Positions 24,401 through 32,190 of a stretch of DNA of 50,841 nucleotides are shown here, one piece after another. The translations under genes and the position numbers were made by a program. A model generated the notes under the pieces. The model saw only the letters and a list, made by a program, of their open reading frames with translations, was not told the origin of the DNA and did not search any database. This DNA comes from Chloroflexota bacterium. GTDB taxonomy: Bacteria; Chloroflexota; Limnocylindria; Limnocylindrales; CSP1-4. The number at the start of each line of letters is the position of its first letter. Within the stretch, counting starts at the first letter, position 1. The stretch lies in NCBI GenBank assembly GCA_003158875.1, contig PMLK01000058.1:1-50841 (forward strand). Direction: 5' to 3'.

Positions 24401-25233
24401 CATCGCCCGCGACGCCCATCGAGTGGCGGTCGGTCGCCGAATACCGCGACATCCGCTACGAACATTCGGGTACCGGCATCGCCCTCGTGACGATCGACAG
24501 ACCCGAAGTCCGCAACGCCTTCCGGCCGCTGACTGTCGCCGAACTCATCGACGCCTTCCGCCGCATCCGTGACGACGCCACGATCGGCTGCGTCCTGCTG
24601 ACCGGCGCGGGCGACATGGCGTTTTGTTCGGGCGGGGACTTGCGAGTCAAAGGTCGCGGCGGATACGTCGGCGACGACGGCCTGGCCCGACTCAACGTGC
24701 TCGATCTGCAGCGCCAGATCCGCTCCCTGCCGATTCCGGTCATCGCTCTGGTCAACGGTTTTGCCATCGGCGGCGGCCACGTCCTGCACATTGTTTGCGA
24801 CCTCTCGATCGCCTCGGAGAATGCGATCTTCGGCCAGGTGGGGCCACAGGTCGGCAGCTTCGACGCCGGATTTGGGATCGGCCTGCTATCGAGGCTCGTG
24901 GGCGACAGGAAGGCCAAGGAGATCTGGTTCCTGTGCCGTCGCTATGACGCCGCCGAGGCGCTGGCGATGGGACTTGTGAACAAGGTCGTGCCGCAGGATC
25001 GATTGCTGGACGAAGGCGTCGCCTGGGCGGACGAGATCCTGGCCATGAGCCCCACCGCGATTCGCTTCTTGAAGTCGGCTTTCCTGGTGGCGACCGACGG
25101 CCTTGCCGGCTTGCAGGAATTCGCGGGCAACGCGACGGGGCTGTATTACACGACCGACGAAGCGCACGAAGGCTCGACCGCTTTCCTCGAAAAGCGCAAG
25201 CCCGACTTCCGGCGCTTTCCGCGGCGGCCTTGA
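24397..25233 (+). CDS. menB: 1,4-dihydroxy-2-naphthoyl-CoA synthase
   Basis: Closes the second ring by converting o-succinylbenzoyl-CoA to DHNA-CoA. A 278-residue crotonase-fold enzyme that starts after AAAGGAG and overlaps menH by four bases. Diagnostic segments are [74 protein letters not shown] and the Tyr/Asp region [20 protein letters not shown]. These are nearly identical to characterised MenB proteins, so the call is safe. The product needs a thioesterase before MenA; none is encoded as a separate gene here. Confidence 0.97.
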   Translation: MTSPATPIEWRSVAEYRDIRYEHSGTGIALVTIDRPEVRNAFRPLTVAELIDAFRRIRDDATIGCVLLTGAGDMAFCSGGDLRVKGRGGYVGDDGLARLNVLDLQRQIRSLPIPVIALVNGFAIGGGHVLHIVCDLSIASENAIFGQVGPQVGSFDAGFGIGLLSRLVGDRKAKEIWFLCRRYDAAEALAMGLVNKVVPQDRLLDEGVAWADEILAMSPTAIRFLKSAFLVATDGLAGLQEFAGNATGLYYTTDEAHEGSTAFLEKRKPDFRRFPRRP

Positions 25234-26234
25234 TGACGCCCGGCTCGGGCGACGTGGGCGACTTGGCCAACGCGCCCGGCACAACCGGCGCAACCGGCGC
25301 AACCGGCGCAACCGGCGCCAGTAACGTGTCGGGCGGGCGCCCTTCGGCCGTCCGAATCTGGATCATGGCGGCTCGACCGGCCACGCTGCCCGCCGCCATC
25401 GGACCCGTGCTGGTTGGGCTCGGTGTGGCCTTCGGCGCGGGAGCAGCCTTCCGCATCGACACTGCGGCCGCATGTCTGGCCGTGGGACTGCTGCTCCAGA
25501 TCGCCGCGAACTTCGCCAACGACCTGGCCGACTTCCGTCGTGGCGCGGACACGCCCGACCGAACGGGACCGCTGCGGGTCGCGGCGGCAGGGCTGCTGAG
25601 CGAGCGGCAGATCGAAGTGGGGATCGGCGCCGTCGTGGGGGCATCGGCCCTGATCGGGCTCTACCTGGCCTGGGTCGGCGGCCCGGCGATGCTCGTCCTG
25701 GGGGCGCTGGCGGTGGTGGCTCTGCTCGCCTACACGGGCGGGCCGTGGCCTTACGGCTACAAGGGTCTCGGCGAGGTTTTCGTGTTTGCCTTCTTCGGTC
25801 TGATGGCCACGGGTCTCACCGCCTACCTGCAGTCGCTCACGGTCGAGACGGCGTACCTGCTCGCGGCCTGCCCGATCGGTGCGCTCGTGACCGGCATCTT
25901 GATCGTGAACAACCTGCGCGACATCCCGACAGACCGCGCGGCCGGCAAGCGCACGCTGGCGGTCATCTGCGGCGAGCGATTCGCCAAGGCCGAGTACTTC
26001 GCGACGTTGCTCGTTGGGATCGTTGTGCCTGTGGCGATGCTGGCGATGGGCCTGGCTCGGCCGTCGGTGTTGCTGGCGGTTGCCGCGCTGCTGATGGCAC
26101 GGCCGCTGGCGCGCGAAGTGGCGGCCGTCGGAGCGGGCACGAACCGGCGGCGGCTCAACGTGGTGCTGAAAGGAACGGCGCGGATGTCGCTGCTCTACGG
26201 CGTGCTATTCGCGGTGGGGCTGGCGGTGCGATGA
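25233..26234 (+). CDS. menA: 1,4-dihydroxy-2-naphthoate polyprenyltransferase
   Basis: Attaches the polyprenyl chain to DHNA in the membrane. About nine helices are visible in 333 residues. The two Asp-rich Mg-diphosphate motifs of the UbiA family are NDLADFRRGADTPDRTGP near residue 96 and NNLRDIPTDRAAGKRTLAV near residue 230. IWIMAARPATLPAAIGPVLV at the first helix is typical of MenA. The N-terminal 40 residues hold a GAT repeat (four copies of a 9-bp unit, about 25280-25318) with no counterpart in the family. The ATG at 25233 overlaps the menB stop (TGATG). Confidence 0.95.
   Translation: MTPGSGDVGDLANAPGTTGATGATGATGASNVSGGRPSAVRIWIMAARPATLPAAIGPVLVGLGVAFGAGAAFRIDTAAACLAVGLLLQIAANFANDLADFRRGADTPDRTGPLRVAAAGLLSERQIEVGIGAVVGASALIGLYLAWVGGPAMLVLGALAVVALLAYTGGPWPYGYKGLGEVFVFAFFGLMATGLTAYLQSLTVETAYLLAACPIGALVTGILIVNNLRDIPTDRAAGKRTLAVICGERFAKAEYFATLLVGIVVPVAMLAMGLARPSVLLAVAALLMARPLAREVAAVGAGTNRRRLNVVLKGTARMSLLYGVLFAVGLAVR
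25279..25318. repeat. 9-bp tandem repeat (about ACCGGCGCA x4) in the menA N-terminus
   Basis: Four consecutive 9-base units encode a Thr-Gly-Ala repeat in the cytosolic tail before the first helix. Copy changes keep the frame. Confidence 0.7.
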
Positions 26235-27241
26235 GCATTACCGTGTCCTCCGCCGAATTGCGGCATGGCGCGGTCGAGGCGGCCGAGGCCATACACGTCC
26301 GGATTCCGTTCCGGCGGCCGGTGGCGACGGCCGCGGGTCTGTGGACGGAGTGCGATTCGTGGATCGTGAGGCAGCGTCGGGCCGACGGGTCCGTGAGCTT
26401 CGGCGAGGGGCGAACGCCCGAATCGGCCGCCGTCTTCGAGTGGCCGTCGAGCGTTGCGGGTCGTTCCGTGGCGGTGAACGCATTCCTCGGCGCCGGGCCG
26501 CTTGACGAGATAGTGGCCCAGGCAGGGGCGGCGGTCGCGGCCGGCTTCGAGACGCTCAAGATGAAAGTGGGCACGGAACGATCCACGGCCGAGCTGGCGG
26601 CGCGGGTCGGGGCGGTTCGCGCGGCGATCGGCCCCAACACACGGCTGCGACTCGACGCGAACGGGGCCTGGGACGCCGACGACGCACCGGGGAATCTGCG
26701 TGCGGTCGCCGAACACGGCATCGAGTTCGTCGAGCAGCCGATCACCGCGGGGAGTGGCGTGGCGGCGGGGAGTGGCGCGGTCGCCGAACCGGCCGCCACG
26801 GCTGCGTTCGCCGAAGCGCTCGCAACACTCCGCGCCGAGTCGCCCGTGGCGATCGCGGCCGACGAATCCGTCACGTCCGTCGAGGCGGCGCGCGCGCTGA
26901 TCGAGGCCCGGGCCGCCGACGTACTGGTCGTAAAGCCCGCTCGAGTCGGCGGCCCGGACGCGGCGGTGGCGATCGCGTCCCTGGCCAGTGCGGCGGGAAT
27001 TGCCGTCGTGATTTCCACTTTCTTCGAGACGGGCGTGGGCATCGCCGTCGCGTTGGCCGTCGCTGCGACTCTGCCGGTCGGACCGGCTCACGGCCTCGCC
27101 ACGGCCGATCTCCTCGAGTCCGATCTCCTGGTGCGGCCGATCGCGATCGCCCGCGGCAGGATGATCGTACCGGCTGGAATCGAACTGAATGAGACGGCCC
27201 TGGATCGCTATGCCGTTGAGCGGAGCGGCCGATGGACGTGA
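26231..27241 (+). CDS. menC: o-succinylbenzoate synthase
   Basis: Enolase-superfamily enzyme that dehydrates SHCHC to o-succinylbenzoate. The 336 residues contain the catalytic and metal ligands in order: Lys in TLKMKVGTE, Asp in RLDANGAWD, Glu in FVEQPI, Asp-Glu in AADESVT, and the acid/base Lys in LVVKPARVGGP. Directly after the EQP motif is an insertion, TAGSGVAAGSGAVAEPAA, encoded by two 18-base repeats at 26747-26782. It lies in the loop joining barrel strands and probably leaves the active site intact. The ATG overlaps the menA stop by four bases. Confidence 0.93.
   Translation: MSITVSSAELRHGAVEAAEAIHVRIPFRRPVATAAGLWTECDSWIVRQRRADGSVSFGEGRTPESAAVFEWPSSVAGRSVAVNAFLGAGPLDEIVAQAGAAVAAGFETLKMKVGTERSTAELAARVGAVRAAIGPNTRLRLDANGAWDADDAPGNLRAVAEHGIEFVEQPITAGSGVAAGSGAVAEPAATAAFAEALATLRAESPVAIAADESVTSVEAARALIEARAADVLVVKPARVGGPDAAVAIASLASAAGIAVVISTFFETGVGIAVALAVAATLPVGPAHGLATADLLESDLLVRPIAIARGRMIVPAGIELNETALDRYAVERSGRWT
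26747..26782. repeat. Two 18-bp repeats inside menC, sharing a 15-mer with menF
   Basis: GGGGAGTGGCGTGGC occurs at 26749-26763, and a near copy follows 18 bases later. The identical 15-mer occurs at 20193-20207 near the menF start, also in frame and encoding GSGVA. Confidence 0.7.
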
Positions 27242-29457
27242 GGGATGACGCGCCGGCCGTGCTCGACGGCAGCACGGTCTGGTCGAATGCCGAGCTTCAT
27301 CGTCGAGCCGAAGGCTTCGCCGCCAAACTGAGCGAGCTCGGCATCAGGTCGGGCGATCGAGTCGGGCTCATCGCCGCCTCATCCGCTGCAACGATCGCCG
27401 CCTTCCACGGGTGTCTCAGAAGCGGGATCGTGGCCGTGCCTATCGCGCCGCGCCTGACCGCACCCGAAATCGACGTCATCTCGTCAGCCGCCCGGCTTCG
27501 GGCCATCGTCTCCGGATCGTCGATCCAGTCGGTCGCGCGCGCGACCGCTGGTTCGTTGCCCGCCGATTCGTCGTCCGACGCCATCCCAACCACGCCCGGC
27601 CTCGCTGTGATCGTGACCACTTCGGGAACCACCGGTCGCCCCAAGCTCGTCCGGCTGACTCGCAGCCAGCTCGAGGCCAGCGCCGCGGCCTGGTCGGCCG
27701 TGCTGCCGCCCGCGACCGCCTGGTTGCTGTCGCTGAACATGGCCCACGTCTCCGGCATCGGCATCGTCGTTAGGGCCGCACGCGCCGGAGTGCCCGTCGT
27801 GGTTCCGCGCGGCTCGCTCACGGAAGACATAGCCGCCGCCGCCGACGCAGGCATCGCCGTCAGCCACGTCTCGCTCGTGCCGACGCAACTGACCCGCCTC
27901 CTGGACTCGAACGTGACGACGCCGCCGCAACTACGCGCCGTGATCCTCGGCGGCGGCCCCATTCCCGCTGCGCTCGTCGCCGCAGCCACAGTCGCCGGCT
28001 GGCCCGTGCTGCCGTCCTACGGCCTGACCGAAACGGCGTCCGGCGTGGTCGTGGGCGGCCGCCCCATGCCCGGCGTGAATGTGCGAATCGCGTATCCGGA
28101 CGCCACGGCGGTCGCGGACGGCCGCGTAACCAACGGCGCCGCCACCGAGCATGGCCTCGACCGCCACGACGACGTGGGCGAGATCGTGGTCCGCGGCCCC
28201 ATGGTATTTGACGGCTACGAGGGCGACCCGGATCTTACGGCCGCGGCGTTGGATCGCGACGGCTGGCTCCATACCGGCGACCTCGGCCGCATCGACGCAG
28301 ACGGGCTGCTTCAAGTCGTCGGCCGGCGCGACGAGATGATCGTTTCGGGCGGCGAGAACGTGGCCCCGGCCGAAGTGGAGGCCGTCCTGGCGGCCCATCC
28401 GGCCATCGCCGACGTTGCGGTCACGGGCATGCCAGACGAGGAGTGGGGCTCGGTGCCGGTCGCCCTGGTCGTCTACCGACCCGGAACCAGCCCCACGGAC
28501 GATGACTTGCGTGTTTTCGGGCGTGAGCGGCTGGCCTCGTTCAAGGTGCCAAGGCGCTTCGTCGCCGTGCCCGAACTGCCCCGCTCCGCCAACGGCAAGC
28601 TGCTCCGCCGCTCGCTGGGTGGCCTGGTCGGAGCCGCGGGCCGACGCCCCTCACTCATGGGCACAACCGCGATCCGCGCCGACGACGGTCAGCCCCTCGC
28701 GGTCAGGATTCTGGGCGACGCAACGGCGCCGAATTTGCTGATGCTCCACGCCACCGTGTCGACCTCCGGCCAACTCCTCCGACTTGCCGGCCTTCTGCGC
28801 GACGATATGAGAGTGGTATTGATGGATCGCAGGGGAAGCGGAGCCAGCCGCATGGAGACGCCGGGTCCCGTGTCGATCGCCCGCCACATCGCCGACATCG
28901 TCGACGTACTTGACGGCACGGGCACGGAACGAACCGCCGTCTTCGGCCACAGCTTCGGGGCGCTGCTGGCCCTCGAGCTGGCCGCGCGCCACTCCGAGAG
29001 AGTGACGTCGGTCGTGGCCTACGAGCCGCCGTACCTGCCCCTCGCCGAACCTCGGCATCTGGCCCGCCTCGCTTCGGTTCATCGCGACGTCGCCGCGGCG
29101 TTCGCAAGTGGTGGAGCCGCGGCCGCCACTCAGACTTTCCTCCGAGCCGTGGCCGGCGACGAGTACTGGGATCGGCTGCCTGCACCTCAACGGGCCGTGG
29201 TCGAGGCTGACGGCGCCGGGGCTCTCGCGGACACGTCCATGTCGGGCCTGGACCCCGCCGGACTGGCCGGCATCGCGTGTCCCGTCACCCTGGTCACGGG
29301 CGGTGACTCGGACCCGCTGTACGCGCCGATAGCCGACGCACTCAGCGTCCGCATCCCGGACTCGCGGCGGATCGTTCTGCCGGGCCTGCGCCACCCCGCG
29401 CCCATCACCGACTCGGCGGCCTTCGTTGAGCTGTTGCGGCCCGGTCGGGGCAACTGA
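27232..29457 (+). CDS. menE: o-succinylbenzoate-CoA ligase fused to a C-terminal alpha/beta hydrolase
   Basis: A 741-residue two-domain protein. Residues 1 to about 465 are an ANL-family acyl-CoA ligase that activates o-succinylbenzoate: AMP loop VTTSGTTGRPKLVRL near 128-142, YGLTETASGVVVG, GWLHTGDLGRIDADGLLQVV, GGENVAPAEVEAVL, and the C-terminal catalytic Lys456 in SANGKLLRRSL. Residues about 475-741 form a complete alpha/beta hydrolase with DRRGSGASRMETPG, nucleophile Ser574 in FGHSFGALLALEL, acid Asp692 or Asp694 in GGDSDPLY and His721 in LRHPAP. No stop, start or ribosome site separates the domains. MenE proteins are normally about 450-500 residues. The start overlaps menC by ten bases. 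The hydrolase substrate is unknown; DHNA-CoA is a candidate. Confidence 0.9.
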   Translation: MDVRDDAPAVLDGSTVWSNAELHRRAEGFAAKLSELGIRSGDRVGLIAASSAATIAAFHGCLRSGIVAVPIAPRLTAPEIDVISSAARLRAIVSGSSIQSVARATAGSLPADSSSDAIPTTPGLAVIVTTSGTTGRPKLVRLTRSQLEASAAAWSAVLPPATAWLLSLNMAHVSGIGIVVRAARAGVPVVVPRGSLTEDIAAAADAGIAVSHVSLVPTQLTRLLDSNVTTPPQLRAVILGGGPIPAALVAAATVAGWPVLPSYGLTETASGVVVGGRPMPGVNVRIAYPDATAVADGRVTNGAATEHGLDRHDDVGEIVVRGPMVFDGYEGDPDLTAAALDRDGWLHTGDLGRIDADGLLQVVGRRDEMIVSGGENVAPAEVEAVLAAHPAIADVAVTGMPDEEWGSVPVALVVYRPGTSPTDDDLRVFGRERLASFKVPRRFVAVPELPRSANGKLLRRSLGGLVGAAGRRPSLMGTTAIRADDGQPLAVRILGDATAPNLLMLHATVSTSGQLLRLAGLLRDDMRVVLMDRRGSGASRMETPGPVSIARHIADIVDVLDGTGTERTAVFGHSFGALLALELAARHSERVTSVVAYEPPYLPLAEPRHLARLASVHRDVAAAFASGGAAAATQTFLRAVAGDEYWDRLPAPQRAVVEADGAGALADTSMSGLDPAGLAGIACPVTLVTGGDSDPLYAPIADALSVRIPDSRRIVLPGLRHPAPITDSAAFVELLRPGRGN

Positions 29458-29472
29458 GCGGCCCCTTGGCCC

Positions 29473-29478
29473 TATCAT
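29473..29478 (+). promoter_or_regulatory. -10-like hexamer TATCAT for leaderless metF
   Basis: TATCAT ends eight bases before the metF ATG, in the 29-base gap after menE. It gives metF its own promoter independent of the men operon. Confidence 0.45.
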
Positions 29479-29486
29479 TCGAAGCC

Positions 29487-30362
29487 ATGTCCGACCGGCT
29501 GATCTCAAAACTCCTGACCGAGGGGCGTCCGCTGCGCTCACTCGAGTTCTACCCACCCAAGGACGAGGACGGCGTCGAAGCCCTGCGTCGAACCGCCGCC
29601 GCGCTCAAGCGCATCGAGCCCGACTTCGTGTCGGTGACCTACGGCGCGGGCGGCAGCACTCAGCAGCGAACCGCGCAGGTCTCAGCCCTGCTGCGCGATG
29701 AGTTCGACTTTACCGTGATGCCCCACCTGACGGCCGTGGACCACACGCGGGCCGAGATCGCGGCGGTCGCCGAGGATCACTACCGGCGCGGTATTCGCAA
29801 CATCATGGCTCTGCGGGGCGACCTCCCGAATGGTGAGTCGGCCGAAACGGCCTTCAAGGACGACCTGCGCTACGGCAGCGACATGGTCACCCTGCTCAAG
29901 GGACTTCATCCGGACCTGTGCCTCGGCGTCGGCGGATATCCGGAGAAGCATCCCGAGGCTGAGTCCATGGAGACGGACCTGGCCAACCTGAAGCTCAAGG
30001 TCGATGCCGGCGCGTCGTTCGTCACGACTCAGCTCTTTTTCGACAACGACGCCTACTACCGCTTCGTCGACCGCTGCCGAGCCACAGGCATAGACGTTCC
30101 GATCGTGCCCGGCATCATGCCGGCCCTGTCTCTCAAGCAGATCACACGTATCACCGCCATCTGCGGTTCCAATTTGCCGACGCGACTGGTCACGCGCATA
30201 GAATCTGCCGGCGACCAGCCGGAAATCATCGAGGCGGTAGGGATCGACTGGGCACTCAGCCAGATTCGCGACCTGCTCGCTCACGGCGCGCCGGGGTATC
30301 ACCTCTACATCCTGAACCGGGCCCGTAGCGCCTTGACTCTCGCCGCCGGCCTGGCCGCCTGA
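29487..30362 (+). CDS. metF: 5,10-methylenetetrahydrofolate reductase
   Basis: Flavoenzyme that reduces methylene-THF to methyl-THF for methionine synthesis. The 291 residues show the TIM-barrel signature SLEFYPPKDEDGVEALRRTA (family: EFFPPK), the substrate segment VSVTYGAGGSTQQRT, MPHLTAVDHTRAEI, NIMALRGDLPNG with the FAD/folate Asp, GVGGYPEKHPEAESMETDLA and TQLFFDNDAYYRFVDRC. ATG 29487 is preferred over the TTG seven codons upstream, because TATCAT fits a leaderless start. It ends immediately before the convergent gene at 30363. It has no evident link to menaquinone synthesis beyond position. Confidence 0.95.
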   Translation: MSDRLISKLLTEGRPLRSLEFYPPKDEDGVEALRRTAAALKRIEPDFVSVTYGAGGSTQQRTAQVSALLRDEFDFTVMPHLTAVDHTRAEIAAVAEDHYRRGIRNIMALRGDLPNGESAETAFKDDLRYGSDMVTLLKGLHPDLCLGVGGYPEKHPEAESMETDLANLKLKVDAGASFVTTQLFFDNDAYYRFVDRCRATGIDVPIVPGIMPALSLKQITRITAICGSNLPTRLVTRIESAGDQPEIIEAVGIDWALSQIRDLLAHGAPGYHLYILNRARSALTLAAGLAA

Positions 30363-30905
30363 TTAGCGCGCCGGCGGAGCTGCCGGAACTGCCGGAGCGG
30401 CCGTCGGGACGGGAGTGTCTGTAGGCGGTGGCGGTGGGGCCGTCGGGACAGGAGTGTCCGTCGGGAGCGGCGTGTCGGTGGGGAGCGGCGTGTCGGTGGC
30501 GACGGGCGACCCAAATGGGCTCGAGAACGGGGAGCCGGGCATGGTCGGTCGGACGGTTCTCGGCTGCCGGGGATTGCCAGGCCGGCCGGGTTGATCGGGT
30601 GCGGTGGCGCCTGTCGCAGCCGTGCCGGTGCCGTCCGTGCCGCCGACGCTAGCGCCGGTGCCATCGGAGCCCATTCCCGATGGGCCGTCGGTCAGCCCTT
30701 CTATCAGTTCCGTTTGACGGCCGCCGGATCCACCGGGCAGATTCGGGCTCGCTCCACCAGTCACGCCGAGGAGCCACGTTTCTCCGACCAGCAAGGCGAT
30801 GATCGCGTAGAAGGCGATGTAGCCGAGGGCGGCTCGGGTCCGGTGGCGTCTGGTCCGGGGCGAGCGAGCCCCTTCACGTGGCGTCGCTAGGTTCAATCGG
30901 CTCAC
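30363..30905 (-). CDS. Single-pass membrane protein with long Pro/Thr-rich outer tail
   Basis: A 180-residue protein of unknown function. A basic N-terminus (REGARSPRTRRHRTR) precedes one membrane helix (LGYIAFYAIIALLVGETWLL), then a Gly/Ser/Thr-rich segment and a Pro/Thr tail with PTDTPLPTDTPLP repeats. The topology suggests a cell-wall-spanning or surface-exposed stalk. The GTG start at 30905 has no convincing ribosome site, so the true start may differ. The stop abuts the metF stop. The tail repeats mirror the 15-20 base DNA repeats at about 30410-30500. Confidence 0.6.
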   Translation of the reverse strand: MSRLNLATPREGARSPRTRRHRTRAALGYIAFYAIIALLVGETWLLGVTGGASPNLPGGSGGRQTELIEGLTDGPSGMGSDGTGASVGGTDGTGTAATGATAPDQPGRPGNPRQPRTVRPTMPGSPFSSPFGSPVATDTPLPTDTPLPTDTPVPTAPPPPPTDTPVPTAAPAVPAAPPAR

Positions 30906-31107
30906 CGCTTGCGATCGGATCTGGCTGGCCTGACACGATCAACGCCGGGGGCTCACGGGTCAAGGCAGGGTGCGCTCGACACAACAAGTCCGCGTTCGAC
31001 CATGCGTCAAACGGCTGCTGCCGGCGTCAGAGGAAGCGTCAACAGTTCTGGAGCTCGATCTCAGAGGTGAATCTGGGTCCACGAAATCTGGTCCTCAACA
31101 AGGCTGT

Positions 31108-31126
31108 CGGCCGAGTTCATCGGCCG
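31108..31126 (-). terminator. Hairpin CGGCCGA-N5-TCGGCCG downstream of the sugar-binding lipoprotein
   Basis: A perfect 7-bp stem with a 5-base loop lies 36 bp beyond the lipoprotein stop on the minus strand. There is no strong T-run, so termination efficiency is uncertain. Nothing else is evident in 30906-31161. Confidence 0.4.
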
Positions 31127-31161
31127 GCAGTTTCCTTGCGTGAGGTTCAGATGGTGACGAT

Positions 31162-32190
31162 TCAGGGGGCCGTCGAGTGGCTGGAGGACGCGGACTGGCT
31201 GGGGGCCGTCGACTGGACTGGGGCCGTCGACTGGACTGGGGCGGTCGACTTATAGGACGCCACGTCTGCCTGGTCGATCAGCGTCGGAATGACCTGCGCC
31301 GACTTCGGCACCCTGCTCCCGGCTGCAAGCTGGGCCGCTTCGTCAACGATTACCCTGCCGATGCCGGAGCCATCCTGAAGGACGGTCGCTACCTCGATCT
31401 TGCCCTGGATGGCGACGATCTCGGCCGGGCTACCGTCGAAGCCGAAAACACCCACCATCTTGGTTTTGCGCTGGTCGCTAACGAGCTTCGCGACGGCCGC
31501 CGCGCCATCGCCGTTCGGAACGAAGATCGCGTCAAGGTCCTTGATCGTGCTCAAAGCCGCAGTCGCCAGAACGACTTCCTTCGCGAAGTCGAAGTCACCG
31601 TACTGGATGTTGCTGACCATGCCGCAGGCCTCCACGGCCGTCTGGACCGCGTTCTTGCGAGCGTCCCCAGCTGGATCCGCAAGAACTCCACCCATGACCA
31701 GGGCGGTGCCCTTGCCGCCGGTGAACTTGCAGATCTGGCCGCCGATGAGCTTGCCACCCGAGGTGTTGTCCGTCTGGACCAGCCCCGAGACATACGGGTT
31801 GGCTAAATCGGTCTCCACGGCCAGGACCGGAATACCGGCGGCCTTGGCCGCGGCGATGGTGTCGGTGAACGAGGCCGCGTCAACGGCGCCGATGACCAGC
31901 ACCGCGGGCTTCTTGAGCTTGGCCAGAGCAGCGGTTACGGGCGGAACCTGCTTCGCCGATTCGTTGTTGCCGGCGCTCACGTCGATGAAGTCGATGCCCT
32001 TGGAGTCGGCTTCAGCCGCAGCGGCCTTGGTGACGGTGACCCAATACGGATCCACATTCGACTTGCCCGAATAGAGGATCGTGATCTGCGGCGGCGTAGG
32101 CGTGGCCTTTGGACCAGCAGGTGTTGCGGTGGCCCCGCTGGAGCAACCCGCTATCGCGAGTGCGGCTGCGATCGATAGAGCCCTCTTCAT
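31162..32190 (-). CDS. Sugar-type ABC substrate-binding lipoprotein (periplasmic-binding fold I, RbsB-like), orphan
   Basis: A 342-residue exported receptor. The signal peptide is short (MKRALSIAAALAIAGC), with the lipobox Cys at 16. The two-lobed fold I is visible: PYWVTVTKAAAAEADSKGID, PAVLVIGAVDAASFTDTIAAA, GIPVLAVETDLANPYVSGLV, KGTALVMGGVLADPAGDARK and FVPNGDGAAAVAKLVSDQ, as in ribose/xylose-type receptors. GAGAGG precedes the ATG. No permease or ATPase gene is adjacent, so it is an orphan receptor or a chemosensory component. The last about 28 residues are STAPVQ repeats encoded by 18-bp DNA repeats. Confidence 0.85.
   Translation of the reverse strand: MKRALSIAAALAIAGCSSGATATPAGPKATPTPPQITILYSGKSNVDPYWVTVTKAAAAEADSKGIDFIDVSAGNNESAKQVPPVTAALAKLKKPAVLVIGAVDAASFTDTIAAAKAAGIPVLAVETDLANPYVSGLVQTDNTSGGKLIGGQICKFTGGKGTALVMGGVLADPAGDARKNAVQTAVEACGMVSNIQYGDFDFAKEVVLATAALSTIKDLDAIFVPNGDGAAAVAKLVSDQRKTKMVGVFGFDGSPAEIVAIQGKIEVATVLQDGSGIGRVIVDEAAQLAAGSRVPKSAQVIPTLIDQADVASYKSTAPVQSTAPVQSTAPSQSASSSHSTAP
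31194..31251. repeat. 18-bp tandem repeats encoding the C-terminal tail of the sugar-binding lipoprotein
   Basis: Almost three copies of a unit like GGGGCCGTCGACTGGACT encode the Ser-Thr-Ala-Pro-Val-Gln tail. A degenerate extra copy continues toward the stop. Confidence 0.7.

Noticed and set aside
30878-31255. 125-codon plus-strand frame between the Pro/Thr-rich protein and the sugar-binding lipoprotein
   Set aside because: Its end is only the 18-bp repeat read on the other strand, and its start lies inside the neighbouring gene.
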